From positions 62,001 through 126,000 of the forward strand of contig DASWNP010000046.1 of the NCBI GenBank assembly GCA_036399175.1: a DNA stretch of 64,000 nucleotides, read 5' to 3'. Within the stretch, counting starts at the first letter, position 1. The number at the start of each line of letters is the position of its first letter. The translations under genes and the position numbers were made by a program. A model generated the notes under the pieces. It was not told where the DNA came from. It saw only the letters and a list, made by a program, of their open reading frames with translations, and made no database searches. Positions 36,690 through 45,684 of this stretch are shown here, in pieces. The DNA is from DASWNP01 sp036399175 (GTDB lineage: Bacteria > Acidobacteriota > Blastocatellia > Pyrinomonadales > Pyrinomonadaceae).

Positions 36690-38099
36690 ATGGCGATTCG
36701 TTTCGGGACATCAGGCTGGCGCGCGGTTATCGCCGACGAGTTCACTTTCGCCAACGTGCGGCGGGTGACGCGTGCAATCTGCGAATACCTGCGCGCGACC
36801 GACGCGCCGCAAAGCTCCCCTCTGATTGTCGGCTACGACACGCGCTTTCTGGGTGAGCAGTTCGCCGAGCAGTGCGTGAAAGAGGCTGCGGCCGGAGGTT
36901 TCAGGGCTCTCGTCTGCGACCGTCCGACGCCGACGCCGACCATCTCGCACGCCGTCCGCGACCGCCAAGCCGTTGGAGCGATTAACTTTACGGCTTCGCA
37001 CAATCCGCCCGAGTATAGCGGCATGAAATTCTCGACCGCCGACGGTGCGCCCGCTTTGCCCGAGGCGACCAGGCGCGTCGAAGAGATTGTGGGACAGATG
37101 GGCGAGTCGGGCGCTGAAAGCTCTGGCGCTCGCGGCGCAGACGCCGCTTTCGAGTCGTTCGACCCGCTCCCGGCCTACATCGCCGACCTCGAAACCAAAG
37201 TCCGCTTCGACACGATTGCGCGCGCCGGAGCCCGCTACGCTTACGACCCGCTTTGGGGCACGGGGCGCGGCTATCTGGATTACGCGCTCCGGCGGCACGA
37301 CCTCGAAGTCGAGACGATTCACGACTGGCGCGACGTGATGTTCGGCGGGCGCTCGCCCGAGCCCGGCGAAGACCACCTGGACGAGCTGCGCGAGGCCGTC
37401 CGCAGAGGCGGCTGCGCCCTCGGGCTCGCCACCGACGGCGACGGCGACCGCTTCGGCGTGCTCGACGCCGATGGCACGTTTATCTCCCCGAACAATCTCA
37501 TCGCCCTGCTCTTCGACTACCTGGCCGAGTCGCGCGGATGGACGGGCGGCGTGGCTCGCTCGGTTGCGACCTCGCATTTCGTCGATAAAGTCGCCGAGTC
37601 GCGCGGCCTGACGGTCTACGAAACGCCGGTCGGCTTCAAGTTCATAGGCGAGTTGATTCTTCAGGACAAGATTATTCTCGGCGGCGAAGAGTCGGCTGGA
37701 CTTTCGATGCGCGGCCACTACCCGGAGAAGGACGGCATTCTCGCCTGCCTGCTCGCGGCTGAGGCCGTCGCGGCGCGAGGCGCGAGCTTAGGAGAACAGC
37801 TTGAAGCTTTGCAGCGCCGCGTCGGGCGACTCTACGGCTCTCGCATCGGCGTCCGACTGACGCCGGACATCGCGGCTTCTCTTCCCGAACGCTTGGGGCG
37901 TGAGCCGGAGCGCATAGGCGGGCGTCGCATCGAGCGCATGAACCGGATGGATGGGGTGAAGTTTATTTTCGAGGACGGCTCGTGGCTTCTGATGCGCCCG
38001 TCGGGGACTGAGCCGCTCGTACGCATTTATGCTGAAACCGAATCGGAGAAAGACTTGGAGGTGCTTCTTGAACAAGGCCGCAAATACTTACTGGACTGA
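36690..38099 (+). CDS. Phosphoglucomutase/phosphomannomutase family protein
   Basis: The 469-residue product is an alpha-D-phosphohexomutase. It starts MAIRFGTSGWRAVIADEF. The catalytic serine loop is TASHNPPEYSG (about residue 100), the metal loop DGDGDRFGVLD (about 250), the sugar-specificity loop GGEESAGLSM, and the phosphate-binding loop RPSGTEPLVR near the C-terminus. The GEESAG loop leans towards glucose over mannose phosphate but does not settle it. It supplies sugar phosphates for the envelope. The upstream in-frame start at 36615 lacks a ribosome-binding site. It overlaps the next gene. Confidence 0.92.
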   Translation: MAIRFGTSGWRAVIADEFTFANVRRVTRAICEYLRATDAPQSSPLIVGYDTRFLGEQFAEQCVKEAAAGGFRALVCDRPTPTPTISHAVRDRQAVGAINFTASHNPPEYSGMKFSTADGAPALPEATRRVEEIVGQMGESGAESSGARGADAAFESFDPLPAYIADLETKVRFDTIARAGARYAYDPLWGTGRGYLDYALRRHDLEVETIHDWRDVMFGGRSPEPGEDHLDELREAVRRGGCALGLATDGDGDRFGVLDADGTFISPNNLIALLFDYLAESRGWTGGVARSVATSHFVDKVAESRGLTVYETPVGFKFIGELILQDKIILGGEESAGLSMRGHYPEKDGILACLLAAEAVAARGASLGEQLEALQRRVGRLYGSRIGVRLTPDIAASLPERLGREPERIGGRRIERMNRMDGVKFIFEDGSWLLMRPSGTEPLVRIYAETESEKDLEVLLEQGRKYLLD

Positions 38100-38514
38100 T
38101 GCCCGACTCGCCGCTCAGAGACCTGTCGCACGCGCTCTCACGCTCGACGCCAATGCGAGCGAGCTACCGAGGATTCTTACCGCGCCCACCAGCGTCGTCA
38201 GCGCAGTCGCGCCCGCGCGCGCGGGCGTGCGTCGCAGAGGCTCGCTCATTCCATCCTGGGTCGTCTTCACGATGATTATTCTCGCCACCTTCGCCCTCTG
38301 CGTGACGGCGACGATGCGGACTCACGCGGGGATGCGCTCCGCCGAGCAGAAGTATGAACAGATGAGCGCGGACGTTGAGCATCTGCGAAGCACGAACGAG
38401 TCCATCAGGCGCGAGGTCGAGCGTCTGCGCACGGACAAGCGCGCCATCGAGGCCGCCGCGCGCACGCGTCTCAACATGGTGCGCGCCGACGAGATAGTCG
38501 TGCCGGTCGAATAA
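38068..38514 (+). CDS. FtsB/DivIC-like septum protein
   Basis: The likely start is the TTG at 38068, 6 bases after GGAGG, inside the end of the mutase gene, giving 148 residues. An ATG at 38029 without a good site is the alternative. A basic N-terminal tail leads to one membrane helix (PSWVVFTMIILATFALCV), then a coiled coil (EQKYEQMSADVEHLRSTNES continuing to about residue 130) and a short Arg-Leu-Asn-Met tail. This is the layout of FtsB/FtsL/DivIC divisome proteins, which are too divergent to separate here. Confidence 0.65.
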   Translation: MNKAANTYWTDARLAAQRPVARALTLDANASELPRILTAPTSVVSAVAPARAGVRRRGSLIPSWVVFTMIILATFALCVTATMRTHAGMRSAEQKYEQMSADVEHLRSTNESIRREVERLRTDKRAIEAAARTRLNMVRADEIVVPVE

Positions 38515-38758
38515 CTCTCTTGTCTGGTTTTGTCTTCTTCGGTCGGAGGGTTGTTCGATGAAAGAATTTATGAATCCGCCTGCTGCCTGCCGCTCTTTCT
38601 CCGCTTGATTGCCACCCGTTGGTGTCCTTCCGCTTGCGCGCGGCTGCCAGGTTAAACTCGCAGCCGCGCTCCACTCCATAGAAATCGCTGAAGAGGCTAG
38701 CCCCCGCGCAGACCGATGGGGTGCGTAGCTTCTCCCGGTCGTTCGAGTTGCCAATGCC

Positions 38759-39220
38759 TCAACTGATTTGTCGCAGCGTGATTCTCTCTTTGGAGACGGT
38801 CGCCTTGCGCTCGGAGGTCAGCTTCTCAAGCTCTTCGATGTGCTTCTGCTCTTCGGCGATGCGCTCTTCGAGCAGAAAGCGCGTCGGCATCTCCGCATCG
38901 GTGCAAGCCTTCCAGGAGTCCATGTAAGCCTGCATGCCTTCGCGCTCAAGCTCCAAATCCTGTTGCAGCATCTCTGTGAGCTGCGTCGATTGACGAATCA
39001 TTCCCGGCTCAACCGTCGGCACGCCGCCCAGAGCGACTATCTTATCGCCGAGCGTCTCCGCGTGGTCGTGCGCCTCCTCGCTCTGTTCACGAAAGAAGGA
39101 GCGGTAAACTTCGCGCTCCGGCCCCGTGACGAGAAAGCTGTGCTGCATGTACTGAATAACGGCGGCCAGCTCAAGACCCAGCGCGCGGTTGAGATTCTCT
39201 ATCAACTCGGTGTTAGCCAT
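38759..39220 (-). CDS. Ferritin-like (bacterioferritin/Dps-type) protein
   Basis: The 153-residue product is a four-helix bundle with ferritin di-iron residues: Glu in LNRALGLELAAVIQYMQHS, ExxH in REQSEEAHDHAETLGDKI, and ExxH in ERIAEEQKHIEELE. These match the bacterioferritin pattern. A haem-binding Met is not obvious. It stores or oxidises iron. The ATG at 39220 has GGGGAGGAAAG; the frame upstream is not used. Confidence 0.87.
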   Translation of the reverse strand: MANTELIENLNRALGLELAAVIQYMQHSFLVTGPEREVYRSFFREQSEEAHDHAETLGDKIVALGGVPTVEPGMIRQSTQLTEMLQQDLELEREGMQAYMDSWKACTDAEMPTRFLLEERIAEEQKHIEELEKLTSERKATVSKERITLRQIS

Positions 39221-39514
39221 CTTTCCTCCCCTACGGCGATGCCCTCGGACTTTGAAATGTTTTCCAGAAATTGTGAACCGATGATAGACGGCGCGATGTC
39301 CGGCTGTCAACCGTAAATACTGAAACGAAAAGACTTAACAATGAAATTCGATTTCAGTTCCAAAACCGGGAAGAGCGTGCGGCAAAACTTGAACGCAGCC
39401 TGGTTGGTTTTGAAAGGCTCGTGCGTTGAGCGGGCAGGCGATAAGGCCGGAAGGGTTCGGAGCGTCGAAGTTTTAATATCTCACATTTGTTGGCGAAGAA
39501 GCGTTTCGAGCGTC

Positions 39515-40264
39515 TCAGGTAATCGCGCCGCCATCGACGATGACAATCTCGCCGTTCATAAAGCTGTTGCGTTCGCTGACCATGAAGGAGGCGAACTCGG
39601 CCAACTCTTCAGGTCGCCCGAGGCGTCCGCTCGGAACCCAGAACTTGTGCATTTCGAGCAGGTGCGCGGGCAGGGTGTGAGCGAGGTCTGTATCGAAGAT
39701 GCCGGCGGCGATGGCGTTGACGGTGACGCCGAAGGTGGCGGCCTCGCGCGAGAGACATTTGGTGAAGCCAATCATGGCGGCCTTCGAGGTCGCGTAGTGG
39801 ACTGAAGTGGGGAGGGCTCGAATCGCGCCGATGGAGGTGATGTTGAGGATGGTGCCTTTACGCTGTCGGAGCATCTGCTTGTAGATGGGCTTGGTGACGG
39901 CGAAGAGGCTGCCGACGTTTGTGTTGATAACTTCGTCCCAGGCGCGGTCGGTGGTGGTGGCGAAGTTGTCGCCGCGATTGATGGCGGCGTTGTTGACGAG
40001 AATGTCGATGCCGCCCCAAGCTTCGACCAGCTCGCGCGTCATCTTCTTTAAGCCGACGCGGTCGGTGACAGAGATTTTGAAAGAGAGTGTGCGTCGCCCC
40101 AGAGCTTTGATTTTCCCGGCGATGGTTTCGGCAAGGTCGTCGCGCGAACTGTAGTTGAAGGCCACGTCAGCGCCTTCGCGCGCGAAGACTTCGCAGAGCG
40201 CCGCGCCGATGCCGCGCGTGCCCCCGGTGATAAAAGCCCGCTTCCCTTCAAGCAGAAGACTCAC
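39515..40264 (-). CDS. SDR oxidoreductase, 3-oxoacyl-ACP reductase (FabG)-like
   Basis: The 249-residue protein (GTG at 40264, GGGAGAATGG upstream; a start at 40342 would be longer) is a classical short-chain dehydrogenase. It has TGGTRGIGAAL for NAD(P) binding, NNAAINRGD, and a Ser-Tyr-Lys triad in NITSIGAIRA and HYATSKAAM. PGG is replaced by AAG in the NAIAAGIFDT stretch. It may be a fatty acid reductase or a related sugar/alcohol enzyme; no lipid genes surround it except the glycosyltransferase downstream. Confidence 0.85.
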   Translation of the reverse strand: MSLLLEGKRAFITGGTRGIGAALCEVFAREGADVAFNYSSRDDLAETIAGKIKALGRRTLSFKISVTDRVGLKKMTRELVEAWGGIDILVNNAAINRGDNFATTTDRAWDEVINTNVGSLFAVTKPIYKQMLRQRKGTILNITSIGAIRALPTSVHYATSKAAMIGFTKCLSREAATFGVTVNAIAAGIFDTDLAHTLPAHLLEMHKFWVPSGRLGRPEELAEFASFMVSERNSFMNGEIVIVDGGAIT

Positions 40265-40386
40265 GTCCGGCCATTCTCCCTTTGTCTGTTCTGAGCGGTT
40301 CTCGAAAAAGCCCGCTTCCAACGGTCGCAAGCGGGCAAGCATTTATACAGTAACGAAAATCTTTAAGAGGGTCTAAGAAAACCCAT

Positions 40387-40522
40387 TCAAACATGGATGG
40401 GCAGGATGGAGAAGCAAGGATGAAGGCGAAACGCGGAACGATGAAGAGAAAGCATTTTGTCTTTCAACTCATCGCTCATCGTTCCGCCTTCCCCGTTTCT
40501 CTTTATCCTGTCTATCTATGTT
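40387..40522. repeat. Intergenic inverted repeat pair, locus 8 (long type, related to locus 2)
   Basis: It shares GGATGG, CAGGATGGAGAAGCAAGGATG and CGCGGAACGATGAA with the copy at 18616-18750, in the same order, and closes with the inverse (CATCGTTCCGCCTTC...TATCCTGTCTATCTATG). It fills the gap between the glycosyltransferase and fabG-like genes. Confidence 0.85.
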
Positions 40523-40555
40523 AATTTCTTCCTTAAGCCTTGCAGCCCCGCGTCT

Positions 40556-41758
40556 TCAAGCCGAACGAACCTCGACCATCAGGGGCTCTTCCTTCGCCAT
40601 CACGGGCGCAGGGATGAGCGCGGCAATCTCTTCGACGATGCGTTGCGTCGCATTGGGGATAGCCATGCCGACCGTCGCGGCGCGCATCGCGGCGTAGTAG
40701 CGCGCATCCTCCGCCATGCGCCGGACGACGGGCACGATGTCGGTCGCCTGTTGCAGAAGCACGCCCGCGCCGCGACGTGCGAGCATGAGGGCCGCGCCGG
40801 ATTCCTGCGGCATGGGCGGCGTCGTGGCGTCGGCGATGATGGGCAGACGGCAGGCGAGCGCCTCGAAGGTTGTCAGGCCGCCGAGCTTGGAAATCATCAC
40901 GTTGGCGGCCTGCATCAACTGTTCGACGTGCTCCGAATAACCGATGACCTTGACGGGAAACTTCGCGCCGACGGCGAGCGATTCGGCTTCGGCTCGAAGC
41001 TGCTCGTTCTTGCCCGCGAGAAAGATTGCCTGCACGTTGAGGTCGCCGCGCACGAGTTCGCGGAAGATGGAAGGGATGTTACCGCCGCCGACCCATCCGG
41101 CGTTGACGAAGACCGTGAACTTCTGCGGGTCGAGCCCGAGGGCGCGGCGCGCGGCCTGAGCGACGTGCTCGTTTGGCAGCTCGAACTTGGGATGCACGGG
41201 CATGCCTGAGACGCGGATGCGTTCGGGCGCGATGCCGTAATCAATCAACTGCTGCCTGGCCTCTTCGCTCGCCACGAGATAAAGCCGCACGTCGTCGCAC
41301 GCCCAGCCGCGCCAGAAGCCGTAGCAGGGGTCGGTCACGACCGTCACGAGCGGAATCTTGTCGGCGAGTCGCAACTCTTTCAGGAGGCGCGCGAAGAAGT
41401 GCTGCGTCAGAGGATGGACGCTGACGACGACGTGCGGACACCAGCGCTCGAACAAATCCTTCGCGTAGCCGAAGCAGCGTCGATAGAAGAACTCGCGCGT
41501 CTCGGGGCGAAAACGATTGACCGCCCAGTAGAGATATTTCATCCAGTGCTGCCGGTGGCGCAGCATCCAGTTATAGACGCCGACCAGTTTCTGCGTCACC
41601 GAATGCGACTCTTCGATGGCGCGCACGACGCGCACCGCATAACGGTCGCTCTGCCAGAACTTCTGCACCCCGGCGACAATCGCGGCGGCAGCCGAACGAT
41701 GGCCGCCACCCGTGTCCGAAGAGATAATCAGGATTTTAGGAACCCTTGCTCGAAACAT
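40556..41758 (-). CDS. MGDG synthase-like glycosyltransferase (GT28)
   Basis: The 400-residue product belongs to the MurG/MGDG-synthase/UgtP fold. The N-terminal acceptor domain holds the signature ISSDTGGGHRSAAAAIV (about 11-27), as in diacylglycerol glycosyltransferases. The C-terminal donor domain has GGLTTFEALACRLPIIA, the nucleotide-sugar site. It probably transfers a hexose to diacylglycerol or a similar lipid at the inner membrane. It follows the radical SAM gene with a repeat array between, on the same strand. Confidence 0.83.
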   Translation of the reverse strand: MFRARVPKILIISSDTGGGHRSAAAAIVAGVQKFWQSDRYAVRVVRAIEESHSVTQKLVGVYNWMLRHRQHWMKYLYWAVNRFRPETREFFYRRCFGYAKDLFERWCPHVVVSVHPLTQHFFARLLKELRLADKIPLVTVVTDPCYGFWRGWACDDVRLYLVASEEARQQLIDYGIAPERIRVSGMPVHPKFELPNEHVAQAARRALGLDPQKFTVFVNAGWVGGGNIPSIFRELVRGDLNVQAIFLAGKNEQLRAEAESLAVGAKFPVKVIGYSEHVEQLMQAANVMISKLGGLTTFEALACRLPIIADATTPPMPQESGAALMLARRGAGVLLQQATDIVPVVRRMAEDARYYAAMRAATVGMAIPNATQRIVEEIAALIPAPVMAKEEPLMVEVRSA

Positions 41759-41763
41759 AGTCT

Positions 41764-41845
41764 TAGGGGTTGGGGGTTAGGGGTTGGGGGTTGGGGGTTG
41801 GGGATTGGTTTTTATCCATCCCCTGTCCCCCAACCCCTGACCCCT
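41764..41845. repeat. Intergenic inverted heptamer-repeat pair, locus 9 (GGGGTTG type)
   Basis: Six tandem units of GGGGTTG, GGGGTTA and GGGATTG (41766-41810) face CCCCTGTCCCCCAACCCCTGACCCC (41820-41845). It fills the gap between the radical SAM and glycosyltransferase genes. The unit resembles the CCCCARTC heptamer of cyanobacterial short tandem repeats. Confidence 0.88.
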
Positions 41846-41847
41846 AT

Positions 41848-43011
41848 CTACGCTTTGACGGTCAGGCCGTCGGCCTGCGCTTCCTGGCGCTCGTGCGCTT
41901 TGCGCGCCTTCTTCATCTCGCGTTCGAGGCGCTTGATTTGAATCAAGTGCGTCGGGTTGAAGGGCAGACTGGGATAGAAGCTGTTCGACTCGTGCGTGCA
42001 GAAGCAGCCGCTGGCCGCCTTCTTGCGCCGCGCCTGCATGGCGGGCGAGAGCCAGAGTTTCTGGAAATTCCAGTCGTAGTCGCGCAGGTTTCCGACCGGG
42101 TCGAGATTCTCGCAGGAGGAGACCGTGCCTTCGTCGTAGATGACGCCGCCCGCAGTTCCGGCGTAGCAGGTCATCTGGGCGCGCTGCTCTTCCTGAGTTT
42201 TGGCGATGAGGCCGTGCATGTAGATGTCGATGGCGGCCTTGAAGAAACCGGCGTCGCCCGCGTAGTTGTTCTTGATAGCGGCGTGGCGCGAATCTTCGTC
42301 AATCATCTGCGCGAGTCGAGCGTAGCGCGAATGGTCGATGTCGAGTTCCTTCGGGTCGGCTGAAGGCGGACGGATGTAGTTGAAATTGACCTTGTCGGGC
42401 TTCAGCTCGTACTTGAGGAAATCGTACCACTCGAAGATGGTGTCCTGATTCGAGTTCATAAAGCAGGTGCAGGTCTGTATGTCGAGCCGCCCGTATTCGC
42501 GCTTGATTTGCTGAAGCTGCCGGGCGGTGTCGGTTGCGATGTCCCAGGAGCCGGGCTTCTGTCGAATCTTCTCGTGCGAGTCTTTGAGACCGTCGATGCC
42601 GAGGGCGACGGCGACGTTTAAGTTCGGGCACTCTTCGAGGATGCGCGTCACGTCAGGGATGATGCGTTTCTGAATCTGGCCGTTCGACATCAGGTAGACC
42701 GATTCCAGCCGGTTGTTCTCGTAGAAGGCGCGGACGATTTCCGGCAAATCCTTACGCGTGAACGGCTCGCCGCCCGCAAGGATGAGGACGCCTAGGTTGC
42801 CGCCCAAAGTCTCCGAGACGCGCTGAATTTCGTGCGTCTTCATCTGGAGTTTCTTGCGCGGACGGTCGTCCAGCTCGTCTGTGAAAAAACAGTGCGTGCA
42901 GCGCATGTCGCAGACGGACGTGACCAGAATATTCAGCAGCACGGGCGCAAAAGGCTGCCCCAGCGCAAGCTTGGCATAACGCTTCAGAAGCTCTCGTGTC
43001 GTGTAATCCAT
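41848..43011 (-). CDS. Radical SAM protein, SPASM-like, function unknown
   Basis: The 387-residue product begins MDYTTRELLKRYAKLALGQP. The cluster motif is CDMRCTHC (about residues 33-40) with LAGGEPF following. Downstream is ALGIDGLKDSHEKIR, then TCTCFMNSNQD and a C-terminal Cys set (MTCYAG, SSCENL, GCFCTHES) fitting an auxiliary cluster. The ATG at 43011 has GAGGGG at a long spacing; a further in-frame ATG at 43071 is possible. It is next to the MGDG-like glycosyltransferase, so a lipid or lipid-head modification is an inference. It is not the Tes-like type. Confidence 0.8.
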   Translation of the reverse strand: MDYTTRELLKRYAKLALGQPFAPVLLNILVTSVCDMRCTHCFFTDELDDRPRKKLQMKTHEIQRVSETLGGNLGVLILAGGEPFTRKDLPEIVRAFYENNRLESVYLMSNGQIQKRIIPDVTRILEECPNLNVAVALGIDGLKDSHEKIRQKPGSWDIATDTARQLQQIKREYGRLDIQTCTCFMNSNQDTIFEWYDFLKYELKPDKVNFNYIRPPSADPKELDIDHSRYARLAQMIDEDSRHAAIKNNYAGDAGFFKAAIDIYMHGLIAKTQEEQRAQMTCYAGTAGGVIYDEGTVSSCENLDPVGNLRDYDWNFQKLWLSPAMQARRKKAASGCFCTHESNSFYPSLPFNPTHLIQIKRLEREMKKARKAHERQEAQADGLTVKA

Positions 43012-43347
43012 TTCTTTTTTGTAAACCCCTCGTCCCGGCGCGTTCTCGAAATCCGCAAATGCTGCGCCCATGCTCGAATCCGCGAGCGATGTAAACAGTT
43101 ACAGATACGGCAATTTCGCCCTGCCTGTCAACGCGAAGCGGCGCATCTCTCCTCCATTTCACCGCGCCGAAGCTTTAGATGCCTCCAGTGTACCCGTCCG
43201 TTTAGGTTATTTGTGTAAGATTTTTGTAAACATCGGCCAAGCTTTTCGCGCCGGCGGCAGGGGCGATTTCAGGATTCAGAGGGAAACGTAGGCTGGCGCT
43301 CCGTCGGGCGGGCTTCGGGGTGAGAATCGGGCGGAGGCTGAAGGGGC
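43012..43347. other. Intergenic, no gene seen
   Basis: Contains the leader of the radical SAM gene and the 3' flank of the FHA activator. I see no clear terminator or promoter box. Confidence 0.5.
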
Positions 43348-45255
43348 TTATTTGCGAAGAGAGTCTTTGAGGTTGAGCGTGCGCAGTAGCCGGTGCAGAT
43401 TATTCGGATGAACTCCGAGCAGGCGCGCGGCTTCTGTATAGTTCCCGTTCGCCTGCTCGATGGCGCGCGAGATAATCTGCTTCTTCGCCTCGCCGACGGC
43501 TTCGTAATACTTCAGGCTCTGACCCTCCGGATGAACCGCTTCGACGATGTTATCCGGCAAATCTTCCGGAACTATCAACTCGGTAGTGCCGAGCACGGCT
43601 GCGCGCTCGATGGCGTTCTCCAGCTCACGGACGTTGCCCGGCCAATCGTAGCTCAGCAGGCAGGAGCGCGCTTCCGGAGAAATGCCGAGGATTCTTCGCT
43701 TGCACCTGCGGCTGAATTTCACCGTGAAGTAGTTCGACAGCAGCGCAATATCCTCTTTCCTGTCCTTGAGGGCGGGCATCTCGAAAGAGATAACGTCGAG
43801 GCGATAGTATAAGTCCTGCCGAAAGAGGCCGTTGGCGACAGCCTGTTTGAGGTCGCGGTTGGTGGCTGCGATGAAGCGCACGTCCACGTGGATGCGCCGC
43901 GTGCCGCCGACGCGTTCGAACTCTTTCGTCTGGAGCACGCGCAGCAGCTTGGCCTGCAACGTCGAAGCCAGCTCGCCGATTTCGTCCAAGAAGAGCGTGC
44001 CGCCGTCGGCAACTTCCAGCTTTCCCTTCTTCTGCGCGACGGCTCCCGTGAAAGCGCCGCGCTCGTGTCCGAACAGCTCCGATTCGAGCAGCCCCTCGTT
44101 GAGCGCCGCGCAGTTGATGGCGACGAAAGGCTTGGAGGCGCGCGGGCTGTTGCGATGAATGGCGTGGGCGGCCAGTTCTTTCCCCGTCCCCGACTGGCCG
44201 CGAATGAGCACGGTCGAGTCGCTCGGCGCAGCGCGCGCAATCAGCTCGTAGACCTGACGCATCCTCGGGCTCTCGCCCACCATGTCGTGCTCGATGTCAA
44301 TCTCATCTCGCAGCCGCCTGTTTTCACCCTCCAGCCACTCGACGTGACGCGCGTTCTCAAGCGCCAGAGAAGCGATGGCTCCGATGGCCGTCAACAATTG
44401 TAGATGTTGCTCGTCGAAACGTTTGACCCTGTCGCTCGTGTCGAGATAGATAAAGCCGCAGACGCGCTCGCCGCTCGTCAAAGGCACGCAGAGCAGCGAA
44501 TTGACGAGCGAAGCGGCCAGACTCTGCGCCCCCTCGTAGGTGCTGTCGTCGAGCACGTCATTGCTCATCACTGAAGCACCCTCACTGAGCACTTGCCGTG
44601 CGACCGTCCAGCTTATCCGCACGGGGCTTGCAGTCGCTTCGCCGATGTCGCGCCCGAAGGCCGAGATGGGCTCTCCCAGGTCGTCGCTCATCAGGACGAT
44701 AGCGCCGCGCTCTGCCGGAAAGGTTTCGAGCAGCGATTCGAGCAGGCGTTCCTGGATAACGCCCGGGTATCTCAGGGAGGCAATCTCACGACTGATTTTG
44801 AGAAGGGCGTTCAGGTCGTGCGCCGCGCGAATGCTTAAGCTAGACGCGCTCAGAATACCCTCCGGTCTCAGGTATAAAGCGTCCTCCCTTCGCAGTTGAA
44901 CCGTAGAGCGCGCCGACAGGCTCGCTTCCTCCAGCCGCACCGTGCCATGCGGGATGCCTGAATCCGATTCGTGCATGAGGAATAGCAGCAGCGTCTCGCC
45001 GACGAGAATTTGGTCGCCGTGTTCGAGCTGCTGGTCTCTGACCGGGATGGAGTTGAGAAACGTTCCGTTGAAGCTGTCGAGGTCAAGGATTCTGAACTGC
45101 CCTTCGACCTCTTTGACGACACAGTGTCTGCGTGAGACGGACAGGTCGTTCAGGCAAATCTCGTTCGAGGGCTCGCGGCCAATCGAGAGCCCGTCGCTGG
45201 CTGCGAATATCGTGCCCTTGAGGTCTCCGGCGATGATGACGAATTTCGGATTCAT
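43348..45255 (-). CDS. FHA-GAF sigma-54-dependent activator
   Basis: The 635-residue product has an N-terminal FHA domain (about 20-95) with the phosphothreonine-binding set GR (26-27), SRRH (41-44) and N63 (SFNGT). A GAF domain follows at about 140-290 and an AAA+ domain with GQSGTGKE, GAFTGA and GGTLFLDEIGELA, then a Fis HTH (NYTEAARLLGVHPNNLHRLL). It should be switched by a phosphorylated partner, perhaps the Ser/Thr kinase at 50.3-53.4 kb (inference). It is divergent from the TIG-domain gene, whose promoter region has a near sigma-54 site. Confidence 0.93.
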   Translation of the reverse strand: MNPKFVIIAGDLKGTIFAASDGLSIGREPSNEICLNDLSVSRRHCVVKEVEGQFRILDLDSFNGTFLNSIPVRDQQLEHGDQILVGETLLLFLMHESDSGIPHGTVRLEEASLSARSTVQLRREDALYLRPEGILSASSLSIRAAHDLNALLKISREIASLRYPGVIQERLLESLLETFPAERGAIVLMSDDLGEPISAFGRDIGEATASPVRISWTVARQVLSEGASVMSNDVLDDSTYEGAQSLAASLVNSLLCVPLTSGERVCGFIYLDTSDRVKRFDEQHLQLLTAIGAIASLALENARHVEWLEGENRRLRDEIDIEHDMVGESPRMRQVYELIARAAPSDSTVLIRGQSGTGKELAAHAIHRNSPRASKPFVAINCAALNEGLLESELFGHERGAFTGAVAQKKGKLEVADGGTLFLDEIGELASTLQAKLLRVLQTKEFERVGGTRRIHVDVRFIAATNRDLKQAVANGLFRQDLYYRLDVISFEMPALKDRKEDIALLSNYFTVKFSRRCKRRILGISPEARSCLLSYDWPGNVRELENAIERAAVLGTTELIVPEDLPDNIVEAVHPEGQSLKYYEAVGEAKKQIISRAIEQANGNYTEAARLLGVHPNNLHRLLRTLNLKDSLRK

Positions 45256-45684
45256 CTGGATGGAAAGTTTATAAGGTGACGGCTCTGGGGTTTTTTGGCA
45301 TCGTCAAGGATAAGTTAAGCAACGCTGCGGTTCAATAGCTCTCAGACGACTCGGGCGCGCCGCCCGTCGCCGTCTGCCCGTCGATTCCCCCTCCGGCCAT
45401 ATCAGAAATGATAACCGAACTATCACTATTGATATAGCCGACAGGGAACAAGCCTTTTTCTCGCCTCTCAACAAGGAGGATAAAGCGCCCCCTGTCGCTT
45501 TTTTTACGCAAAGCCGGTGGAAGGCTGAGGCTCGTTCAGCCCGGCACGCCGTTAGCTTTAAGTGATGCGCGGCCGGTGTTCAGCACGCTTTAAAGAGGCT
45601 CGAATGCCTTCTCAAAAACGAACCGTCCGCATCGAGCAAGAGACCGGCAATTTGCTTTAACCCCCCTACATGTAGGAGACATCC
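45256..45684. other. Divergent intergenic region holding a sigma-54-like site
   Basis: No gene is seen. Besides the site at 45543-45557 it has the leader of the TIG gene, whose ribosome-binding site is TAGGAGAC at 45673-45680. Confidence 0.55.
45543..45557 (+). promoter_or_regulatory. Near-consensus sigma-54 promoter upstream of the TIG gene
   Basis: CGGCACG-CCGT-TAGCT has GG and GC exactly 10 bases apart, with 8 of 10 fixed positions of TGGCAC-N5-TTGC. It lies about 130 bases before the ATG at 45685 and beside a divergent sigma-54 activator. Confidence 0.5.
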
